DNA of 64,000 nt from contig JAFLDO010000005.1 in the NCBI GenBank assembly GCA_017302455.1, forward strand, positions 62,001 to 126,000, given 5' to 3'. The notes beneath the pieces were generated by a model that had not been told where the DNA came from, did no database searches, and was given only the letters and a program-made list of their open reading frames with translations. Positions 57,714 to 64,000 of this stretch are shown here, piece by piece. The position numbers and the translations under genes are program-made. The first letter of the stretch is position 1, and each line of letters begins with the position of its first letter. Source of the DNA: Accumulibacter sp. (GTDB lineage Bacteria; Pseudomonadota; Gammaproteobacteria; Burkholderiales; Rhodocyclaceae).

Positions 57714-59051
57714 ATGCAGGATGAGGCGGGGGGGACGGATCGTCGGGAATGCGATGTCCTGGTGATCGGAGGCGGGCCCGCTGGTTCAACGGTGGCGCCC
57801 TTGCTGGTCGAAAAGGGCTATCGAGTCGTTCTCCTGGAGAAGGCGCGCCATCCGCGTTTTCACATCGGCGAGTCGTTGTTGCCGGCCAACCTGCCACTTT
57901 TCGAGCGGCTGGGCGTAGCCGGCGACGTCCGGGCGATCGGGATGGAGAAATGGGGGGCCGAATTCGTCTCCCCGCAGCACGCCATGCCGCAGGCCTTCCA
58001 TTTCGCGGATGCCTGGGACAAGTCGATGCCCTACGCCTACCAGGTGAAGCGGGCGGAATTCGACACCATCCTCATCCGCAATGCCGCAAAGAAGGGCGTC
58101 GAAGTCCATGAAGGCTGCAAGGCCAGGGCTGTCGACTTCCCGCGCGATGACAAGGCCGTCGTTCGTGCCCGCTACGACGACGGTCGCGAAGTCGAATGGA
58201 CGGCGCGCTTCGTCGTCGACGCCTCCGGTCGCGATACCTTCCTCGCCAATCGCTTCCAGATCAAGCACCGCAATCCCCGCCACAACAGTTCCGCGGTCTA
58301 TGGCCATTTCTCCGGCGCGCTGCGCAACGATGGCCAGGCGGCAGGCAACATCACCATTTTCTGGTTCGAACACGGCTGGTTCTGGTTCATCCCGATGAAG
58401 GACGACGTGACCAGTGTCGGCATGGTCACCTGGCCGTACTTCATGAAGACGCGCGGCGAGCGGAGCATCGAACGCTTCCTGATGGACGGCATTGCCACGT
58501 GTCCGGCACTCGCCAGGCGACTCGCCGGCGCGCAGCTGATACACCAGGTTGAAGCGACCGGCAATTTCTCCTACGTGTCGGAGCGCACGCACGGCGCCAA
58601 CTATCTGCTGCTCGGCGATGCCTACGCCTTCATCGACCCGGTCTTCTCGTCCGGCGTGCTGCTGGCCATGCACAGTGGGGTGATCGGGTCCGCGGCGATC
58701 GACACCTGCCTGAAGACGCCGGCCGAGGCGACGGCCGCGCTCAAGCGCTTCGACCAACTGATGCAGCACGGTCCCAAGCAGTTCTCGTGGTTCATCTATC
58801 GGGTGACCAATCCGATCATGCGCGATTTCTTCATGGGTCCGAAGAACATCTTTCGTGTCAAGGAGGCGTTGCTGTCGGTACTCGCCGGCGACATCTTCGG
58901 CAAGACGCCGATCTGGCGCTCGATCCACATGTTCAAGCTGCTTTACTACATTGCCAATGCCATTCAGCCGCGGCGTGCCTTCATGGGCTGGCGGCGACGA
59001 CGTTTCAACATTCGCCGGGTCGATGATCCTGCCCTGAGCTCGGCCCCGTGA
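57714..59051 (+). CDS. FAD-dependent halogenase-like monooxygenase
   Basis: A 445-residue flavoprotein. The FAD motif VIGGGPAGSTVAPLL is at about 17-31, followed by FHIGESLLP, a family marker of flavin halogenases and related oxidases. GWFWFIP near residue 220 matches the WxWxIP element that halogenases use to block monooxygenation, and DAYAFIDPVFSSGV is the second FAD element. The catalytic lysine was not located with certainty, so halogenation is probable rather than shown. It is coupled to the chorismatase gene (GTG start inside the TGA). Confidence 0.82.
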   Translation: MQDEAGGTDRRECDVLVIGGGPAGSTVAPLLVEKGYRVVLLEKARHPRFHIGESLLPANLPLFERLGVAGDVRAIGMEKWGAEFVSPQHAMPQAFHFADAWDKSMPYAYQVKRAEFDTILIRNAAKKGVEVHEGCKARAVDFPRDDKAVVRARYDDGREVEWTARFVVDASGRDTFLANRFQIKHRNPRHNSSAVYGHFSGALRNDGQAAGNITIFWFEHGWFWFIPMKDDVTSVGMVTWPYFMKTRGERSIERFLMDGIATCPALARRLAGAQLIHQVEATGNFSYVSERTHGANYLLLGDAYAFIDPVFSSGVLLAMHSGVIGSAAIDTCLKTPAEATAALKRFDQLMQHGPKQFSWFIYRVTNPIMRDFFMGPKNIFRVKEALLSVLAGDIFGKTPIWRSIHMFKLLYYIANAIQPRRAFMGWRRRRFNIRRVDDPALSSAP

Positions 59052-60076
59052 GCCTTGCGTTCTGTTCGGATCTCCGCCGGCCGCTGCCGGCGGCAGGCGA
59101 CGCTTTCGACGAGAAGTGTGTTCTCGGCGGCGCCCTCGTCGGCAACCCGTCGGCAAGCCGCTCGCCGTGGCCCTGGCCGGTGCAGGCGGTGCTGGCGCCG
59201 GTGCTCGGCGACACCCGCGACTCCGTCCAGGAGCGGTGGACCGCCGATGGCGAGTGCCAGGCCGGCGAGTTCAAGGGAATCGCTTTCCGGCGCAGCCGGG
59301 ACATCCTGTTCGGTGTCATCGAACTCGACGAGCACGCTTTTTCGGCCGCCGGGGAAACAAGATCCCTGCAGGCGGCGACCGAAGAAGCCTACCGGCGCAT
59401 TTTCCAGTTGCTGGCCGCGCAGGATCTGCCGCACCTCTGGCGGGTCTGGAACTATCTTGCCGACATCAACCGCGACACGAACGGGCTGGAGCGTTATCGC
59501 CAGTTCAACATCGGCCGCTACGATGCCTTCGTGGCCTTCGACCGCGCGGCGACCGGTAACGTACCTGCAGCCTGTACCATCGGTCTGCGCCAGGGGAGAC
59601 TGAGCGTCGCCTTCATCGCCGGTCGACTCGCCGCTCGGCCGGTCGAGAACCCTCGGCAGGTCAGTGCCTACTACTATCCGGCGGAATACGGGCCACGCAG
59701 TCCGACGTTTTCGCGCGCCGTCCTGCTTACCTTACCGGGGCAGGCGAGCCTGTTCATCTCCGGGACGGCCAGCATCGTCGGCCACCGGACCGTCCACCCC
59801 GGCGATGTCGCCGGGCAAAGCCGCGAGGCGCTGGCCAATGTCGAGGCGCTCATCGTCGAGGCCAAGCGCCTGAGCCCTGCGGCTGCCTTCACGCAGGCGG
59901 GGCTTGCCTACCGGGTTTATGTGCGCCATGCCGCCGATTATCCGGTGGTTCGGGACGTGCTGGCGGAGCGGCTGGGCGAGGCCGCGGAGGTGCTTTTCGT
60001 GCAGGCCGACATTTGTCGTCATGATCTTCTGGTCGAAATCGAGGCGATCGCCTCGACTGCTCTGGGGAGTTGCTGA
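59048..60076 (+). CDS. Chorismatase of the FkbO/Hyg5/XanB2 family
   Basis: Hydrolyses chorismate to an aromatic or dihydroaromatic acid: FkbO gives a dihydroxycyclohexadiene acid, Hyg5 and XanB2 give 3- (and 4-) hydroxybenzoate. The 342-residue protein starts at GTG and shows family stretches LWRVWNYLADINRDTNGLERYRQFNIGR, FISGTASIVGHRT, and the C-terminal VQADICRHDLLVEIEAI. XanB2 primes xanthomonadin in Xanthomonas. Which hydroxybenzoate it makes cannot be told from sequence. It is coupled at both ends to its neighbours. Confidence 0.8.
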   Translation: MSLAFCSDLRRPLPAAGDAFDEKCVLGGALVGNPSASRSPWPWPVQAVLAPVLGDTRDSVQERWTADGECQAGEFKGIAFRRSRDILFGVIELDEHAFSAAGETRSLQAATEEAYRRIFQLLAAQDLPHLWRVWNYLADINRDTNGLERYRQFNIGRYDAFVAFDRAATGNVPAACTIGLRQGRLSVAFIAGRLAARPVENPRQVSAYYYPAEYGPRSPTFSRAVLLTLPGQASLFISGTASIVGHRTVHPGDVAGQSREALANVEALIVEAKRLSPAAAFTQAGLAYRVYVRHAADYPVVRDVLAERLGEAAEVLFVQADICRHDLLVEIEAIASTALGSC

Positions 60077-60924
60077 TGGCTGCATCAAACTGGCGGCGAA
60101 CTGGCCGCCTGATGGCGGCAGGTGTCGCCTGTCTTTCGGCCGTCGCCATGGCGGCGGAAGAAAAGCCGCTGTGGGAACTCGGCGCCGGCGTGGCGGCGTT
60201 CAGCTTCCCGTACTACCGCGGGTCGGATCAGACCAACAATTTCGTGCTGCCGGTTCCCTATTTTACCTATCACGGGGACTTCTTCAAGGCCGACCGGCAT
60301 GGCATCCGCGGCAGCTTCTTCGATTCCGACCGCATCGACCTGAGCGTCAGTCTGGCGCTGTCGCCGCCGGGCAGCAGCGACGACATCCGGGCCCGCTCGG
60401 GCATGCCGAACCTGGACGCGACCTTCGAGATCGGCCCGCAGATGAACATCACGCTCTGGCGGTCGGAAAACCGGGCGCGTTTCCTCAAGCTGTTGCTGCC
60501 GCTGCGTGCCGCCTTCACCGTCGAGAGTTCGCCGCAGGATATCGGCTGGGTCTTTCATCCCCGCCTCAACATGGATATCACCGACCTCCCCGGGATGCCC
60601 GGCTGGAACCTCGGCCTGCTCGCCGGCGTGGTGTTCGGCAACCAGCGGCAGAATGCCTATTACTATTCGGTGGCGCCGCAGTACGCGACGGCGACACGTC
60701 CGGCTTACCAAGCCGACGGCGGCTATGCCGGCACGCAGTACCTGGTGGCGATCTCCAAACGTTTCCCGAAATTCTGGCTCGGCGCCTTCGCCCGCTATGA
60801 CAACCTCAGCGGCGCCACTTTCGAGGACAGCCCGCTGGTCAGGCAGAAGGACTATTTTGCCGCCGGACTGTCGGTGAACTGGATCCTCGGCGAATCGTCG
60901 ACGCGCGTGCGGGTCGATGACTGA
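60076..60924 (+). CDS. MipA/OmpV family outer-membrane protein
   Basis: A 282-residue outer-membrane beta-barrel. The signal peptide ends near residue 26 (GVACLSAVAMA), and the barrel has alternating aromatic strands such as WELGAGVAAFSFPYYRGSDQ and the C-terminal YFAAGLSVNWIL. The family includes the MltA-interacting protein and OmpV. The start overlaps the chorismatase stop (TGATG), and its end overlaps the acyltransferase start by 8 bases, so it is cotranscribed with the pathway genes and may export or anchor the product. Confidence 0.83.
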   Translation: MAASNWRRTGRLMAAGVACLSAVAMAAEEKPLWELGAGVAAFSFPYYRGSDQTNNFVLPVPYFTYHGDFFKADRHGIRGSFFDSDRIDLSVSLALSPPGSSDDIRARSGMPNLDATFEIGPQMNITLWRSENRARFLKLLLPLRAAFTVESSPQDIGWVFHPRLNMDITDLPGMPGWNLGLLAGVVFGNQRQNAYYYSVAPQYATATRPAYQADGGYAGTQYLVAISKRFPKFWLGAFARYDNLSGATFEDSPLVRQKDYFAAGLSVNWILGESSTRVRVDD

Positions 60925-61720
60925 TTCGCGTGGCGGAAAGCCGCTGTGGGTCGCCTATGAACGTCTCGCCATGGCGCTCGGGCTGGGGGCGCTGGCGCTT
61001 GGCTGCCTGATCTGGCTGCCGTTTGCGATGCTCCTGCATCCGCTGCTCCCCCGGCGCCTAGGCCAGCCGCTCGGGCGCTTCGCCGCGCGCACCGGCTTTC
61101 GGGGCTATCTCGGGGTGTTGAGCGCGCTGTGTGCCTGCCGCTTCGATCTCGACGAACTCGATCAACTGCGCGACGCCGGGCCGCTGGTACTCGTCGCCAA
61201 TCACCCCTCGCTGCTCGACGCCGTGCTCGTTCTTGCGCGCGTGCCGGATACCGTCTGCGTCATGAAGGCGGAACTCATGGACAACCTCCTCTTCGGCGCT
61301 GCGGCGCGTCTGGCGCGCTTCATCCGCAACGATGCGCCGCTGAGGATGATTCTCGACGCCGGCGAGGAACTCGACCGCGGTGCCCGCCTGCTGATCTTTC
61401 CGGAGGGCACACGAACTACCGCCTTTCCGGTCGATCGCTGCCTGCCGACGGCCGGTTTGATCGCCCGCCGCAGCCAGGTGGCGGTGCAGACGCTGTTGAT
61501 CGAGTTCTCCACCCCCTACCTCGGCAAGCACTGGCCGCTGTTCCGGCGACCGACGCTGCCCTTGCATTGCCGCATCCGCCTGGGCCGCCGCTTCAACCCC
61601 CCGCGCGATGTCGCCGCCTTCGCCGCCGAACTCGAAAGCCATTTCCGCGCCGAACTGCAGCCGCCATGGCCGACCACCGTCGCCAGTGCGGCTTTTCCGC
61701 ACGCCCGCAACGCCCACTGA
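60917..61720 (+). CDS. Lysophospholipid-type acyltransferase (PlsC family)
   Basis: A 267-residue membrane-bound acyltransferase. The catalytic NHPSLLD (H-x4-D) near residue 95 and the substrate motif FPEGTR near residue 158 are intact, and an N-terminal hydrophobic helix anchors it. In aryl-polyene and xanthomonadin clusters a PlsC-like enzyme joins the aryl-polyene acid to a lipid carrier, so that role is attractive here; ordinary phosphatidic acid synthesis is the alternative. Confidence 0.85.
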   Translation: MTDSRGGKPLWVAYERLAMALGLGALALGCLIWLPFAMLLHPLLPRRLGQPLGRFAARTGFRGYLGVLSALCACRFDLDELDQLRDAGPLVLVANHPSLLDAVLVLARVPDTVCVMKAELMDNLLFGAAARLARFIRNDAPLRMILDAGEELDRGARLLIFPEGTRTTAFPVDRCLPTAGLIARRSQVAVQTLLIEFSTPYLGKHWPLFRRPTLPLHCRIRLGRRFNPPRDVAAFAAELESHFRAELQPPWPTTVASAAFPHARNAH

Positions 61721-61740
61721 AAGCCTGCTGACCGCCTGCC

Positions 61741-62499
61741 ATGCCGGTTGCGTCGTCCACCCATCTGGTCATCATCCCGAGCTACAACCCGGGGCCGCAG
61801 GTCGTTGACACGGTTCGCGCCGCGCGTGCGCAGTGGACCCCCGTGTGGGTGGTCGTCGACGGCAGCACCGACGGCAGCGTCGCGAGCCTGCAGGCGCTGG
61901 CGCACGACGACGACGGGCTGCAGGTGATCGTGCTGCCGGAAAACCGCGGCAAGGGATCGGCGGTGCTCGAGGGAATCAGCCAGGCGCGGGTCGCCGGGTT
62001 CACGCACGCGCTGACGATGGATTCCGACGGGCAACACCCGGCCGACCTGATTCCCGCCTTCATGGCGGCCTCGCAGAATCGTCCGGAAGCGATGGTTCTT
62101 GGCAAGCCGGTATTCGCCGCCGACGCGCCGGCGCTACGCGTCAATGGGCGCAAGGTCTCCAACGGCTGGGCGAATCTCGAAACGCTATGGATGGGGATAG
62201 GCGACTCGCTCTACGGTTTTCGCGTCTACCCGATCGCCCCGCTGCAGCGGATCATGCTCGCCAACCGCTGGATGCGCCGCTTCGATTTCGACCCCGAAGC
62301 CGTCGTTCGCCTGTGCTGGGCCGGCGTGCCGCCGCTCAACCGCGACGCGCCGGTCCGCTACCTGCGGCCAGACGAGGGCGGCGTCTCGCATTTCCGCTAC
62401 CTGCGCGACAACACCCTGTTGACGTGGATGCATACCCGGCTGTTTCTCGGTTTCCTGCTTCGCCTGCCTTGGCTGCTGGCCAGGAAACTCGGCGGTTGA
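61741..62499 (+). CDS. Glycosyltransferase family 2
   Basis: A 252-residue enzyme with a GT-A fold, starting HLVIIPSYNPGPQVVDTV, with VVVDGSTDGSVAS, NRGKGSAVLEG, and the metal-binding DxD-like MDSDGQHPADL near residue 97. No transmembrane helix except a weak hydrophobic C-terminus (FLGFLLRLPWLLARKL). It follows the acyltransferase by 20 bases, and such enzymes occur in xanthomonadin and aryl-polyene clusters, where they modify the lipid carrier. Confidence 0.85.
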   Translation: MPVASSTHLVIIPSYNPGPQVVDTVRAARAQWTPVWVVVDGSTDGSVASLQALAHDDDGLQVIVLPENRGKGSAVLEGISQARVAGFTHALTMDSDGQHPADLIPAFMAASQNRPEAMVLGKPVFAADAPALRVNGRKVSNGWANLETLWMGIGDSLYGFRVYPIAPLQRIMLANRWMRRFDFDPEAVVRLCWAGVPPLNRDAPVRYLRPDEGGVSHFRYLRDNTLLTWMHTRLFLGFLLRLPWLLARKLGG

Positions 62500-62531
62500 G
62501 CGAGCGGTGGCCGTAAACCCGTCGCCGGCGC

Positions 62532-62592
62532 GATGACTCGATGACTTGAGGAATCGGTGACTCGATGAAGCGATGAGTCCATGAACGTATGA
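62532..62592 (+). repeat. Degenerate ATGA-rich short repeats before the antiporter
   Basis: Imperfect repeats of a 7-9 base unit (CGATGACTCGATGACT, GGTGACTCGATGAAGCGATGAGT, ATGAACGTATGAACAC) fill the 60 bases before and into the antiporter start. They create many ATGs of which only 62589 opens a long frame. No ribosome-binding site is visible, so the start codon is chosen by frame alone. Confidence 0.6.
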
Positions 62593-63788
62593 ACACGACG
62601 GAAATCTTCCTGATCGCCATGGCGATCATTTTCACGCTGCCCTGGCTGATCTGGCGGGTCGGCCGGACCGATTACTACGCGCCGCTGGTCGTCGTCCAGA
62701 TCGTCACCGGCATCCTGCTCGGTCCCGGAGTCCTGGGCCGCTTCTCCCCCGACGCTTACGCCTTCGTCTTCAACCCGGCGGTGGTGCAGTCGCTGAACGG
62801 CATCGCCTGGTGGGCCGTGATGTTGTTCGTGATGATCGCCGGCGTCGAACTCGACCTGAGGCAGGCCTGGGCGCATCGTCGCGAGAGCAGCATCACGGCC
62901 GGACTGGCGCTCGGCACGCCGCTCGCGTTCGGCTGCCTGGCCGCCGGCCTGATGCTGTTGCACGACGGCTGGATCGGGCCGCGGGCGATGGCCTGGCAGT
63001 TCGTCCTCGGCATCGGCATGGCGTGCGCGGTGACGGCTCTGCCGATCCTGATCCTGCTGATGGAAAAGCTGGCCATCCTGCGCCAGCCCATCGGCCAGCG
63101 CATTCTGCGCTATGCCAGTCTCGACGATATCGCCATCTGGGGGGTGCTGGCGCTGATCCTCATGGACTGGGGCCGCGTGGGCAGACAACTCGGCTTCCTC
63201 GTCGCCTTCGCGCTGCTTGGCTACGCCTTCCGGGCGCTGATGCGGCGACTGGCGGAACGCGACCGCTGGTATGTGGCTCTGATCTGGCTGACCGTCTGCG
63301 CCTTCGGCGCCGACTGGTCGGGACTGCACTTCATGGTCGGCGCCTTCCTGGCGGGAGCGATCATGGACACCGAGTGGTTCGATCAGGAGCGGATGGACCT
63401 GCTGCGCCACCATGTGCTGCTGGTCGTCATGCCGGTCTTTTTCCTGAGCACCGGCCTGCGCACCAACTGGACGCTCGGCGGTGAGGCCGTATTCGTCGCC
63501 GCCGGCGTCCTGCTCGGCGCGTCGGTCGGCGGCAAACTGCTCGGCGCGCACCTCGCTGGCCGCCTGCTCAACTGGGCGCCGGGCGAGGCAAGCATCATCG
63601 GCTGGCTGCTGCAGACCAAGGCGCTGATCATGATCATCTTCGCCAACATCCTGCTCGACAAGCAGGTCATCAGTAGCGAGGCCTTCACCGCCCTGCTGCT
63701 GATGGCGGTCGCCAGTACCATGCTCACCGTACCGGTTGTGGGGCCGAAGCTGCAGCGGCTGCGGGAGATCGTCTTGCGGAGCCAGTGA
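62589..63788 (+). CDS. Cation:proton antiporter, CPA2/Kef type
   Basis: A 399-residue inner-membrane protein with about 11-12 hydrophobic helices (for example VVVQIVTGILLGPGVLG and GMACAVTALPILILLM), the profile of CPA2 monovalent-cation/proton antiporters. It lacks the cytoplasmic RCK/TrkA domain of KefB/C, so the transport domain stands alone. SLDDIAIW keeps the paired aspartates expected in the exchange site. It follows the glycosyltransferase in the same direction across a repeat tract and may not belong to that pathway. The transported ion cannot be predicted. Confidence 0.85.
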   Translation: MNTTEIFLIAMAIIFTLPWLIWRVGRTDYYAPLVVVQIVTGILLGPGVLGRFSPDAYAFVFNPAVVQSLNGIAWWAVMLFVMIAGVELDLRQAWAHRRESSITAGLALGTPLAFGCLAAGLMLLHDGWIGPRAMAWQFVLGIGMACAVTALPILILLMEKLAILRQPIGQRILRYASLDDIAIWGVLALILMDWGRVGRQLGFLVAFALLGYAFRALMRRLAERDRWYVALIWLTVCAFGADWSGLHFMVGAFLAGAIMDTEWFDQERMDLLRHHVLLVVMPVFFLSTGLRTNWTLGGEAVFVAAGVLLGASVGGKLLGAHLAGRLLNWAPGEASIIGWLLQTKALIMIIFANILLDKQVISSEAFTALLLMAVASTMLTVPVVGPKLQRLREIVLRSQ

Positions 63789-63796
63789 TCTCGGGA

Positions 63797-63825
63797 GGTT
63801 GGGCGCTGCGTGCCCAAGCCCAACC
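63797..63825 (+). terminator. Weak terminator-like hairpin after the antiporter
   Basis: GGTTGGGC (63797-63804) pairs with GCCCAACC (63818-63825) nine bases after the stop codon, with a 13-base loop. There is no T-run, so it may only protect the 3' end. The remaining 175 bases of the window contain no recognised gene. Confidence 0.35.
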
Positions 63826-64000
63826 CCAACCGGAATCACACGAATAGCGGGCACGCCCGCAGATGCGCTTCACTTCGATCAGAATTTCCTTGTACTGAGA
63901 ACGTCAGATCTTCGGCCAAAACTGACTCATGGTCGCCACAAGCGGACTGTCCGCTATGCGCGCCGGGTGGGACATTCAGAAAGAATAAGCGCTGCGTCTC

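Noticed and set aside
59048-60076. Chorismatase as a second ubiC supplying ubiquinone
   Set aside because: A separate ubiC is present at 1534-2127, and the gene is translationally coupled to halogenase-like and outer-membrane genes, which favours a secondary-product role.

Overview
The window (about 64 kb, high GC) looks like the chromosome of a betaproteobacterium, most likely Rhodocyclales and perhaps close to Candidatus Accumulibacter or Azoarcus-type bacteria. This is an inference from gene content: heme d1 genes, a tungsten aldehyde oxidoreductase operon of the Aromatoleum type, petABC-sspAB, ffs-dnaX-ybaB-recR, engB-cytochrome c4, a PEP-CTERM protein and the DUF3348-DUF802-OmpA-DUF2894 cluster. 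Almost all genes are intact and closely packed. Foreign-looking material is limited to a MazF relic, a frameshifted RelE/HigB toxin with its antitoxin, and a REP-like inverted repeat, all between 31.3 and 33.8 kb.

Layout. 0-6 kb (minus strand): rhlE (cut by the window edge), ubiC, a DUF192 protein, a small secreted protein, and nirN-nirJ for heme d1, preceded by a well-formed FNR/DNR-type promoter. 6-10.8 kb: small MscS channel, cardiolipin synthase, gluQ, argB and a HAD nucleotidase with a CTG start. 10.8-16.9 kb: a seven-PAS GGDEF/EAL protein, an acyltransferase 3 protein and hemB. 16.9-19.9 kb: a likely small RNA in the Spot 42/ErsA position beside engB, then cytochrome c4, a CBS protein and a histidine phosphatase. 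20.3-24.5 kb: aldehyde oxidoreductase operon. 24.5-27.3 kb: 4.5S RNA, dnaX, ybaB, recR. 27.4-31.3 kb: cytochrome bc1 (petABC) and sspAB. 31.3-34.1 kb: decayed toxin-antitoxin genes, a SprA-family protein and a REP-like repeat. 34.1-38.0 kb: a giant FAD/Fe-S oxidoreductase. 38.1-42.1 kb: a MotAB/ZorAB-like motor cluster. 42.5-49.3 kb: RecD2 helicase, HIT protein, a PilZ-like protein, a BamE-like protein and a LuxR regulator. 49.6-55.8 kb: an 1849-residue repetitive PEP-CTERM protein and two small membrane proteins. 56.0-62.5 kb: B12 radical SAM enzyme, FAD halogenase-like enzyme, chorismatase, MipA/OmpV, acyltransferase and glycosyltransferase, resembling part of a xanthomonadin/aryl-polyene pathway. 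The window closes with a cation/proton antiporter.

How the genes fit together. Anaerobic respiration is represented by heme d1 maturation (without nirS here), the bc1 complex and cytochrome c4. The aldehyde oxidoreductase operon would couple aldehyde/acid interconversion to NAD or ferredoxin. The cell surface is represented by the PEP-CTERM protein with its divergent regulator and by the putative aryl-polyene-like cluster. The two strongest candidates for poorly described biology are the DUF3348/DUF802/OmpA/DUF2894 proton-channel cluster (38079-42109) and the putative small RNA at about 16.93-17.08 kb. No tRNA, rRNA, CRISPR array, complete insertion sequence or replication origin was recognised.
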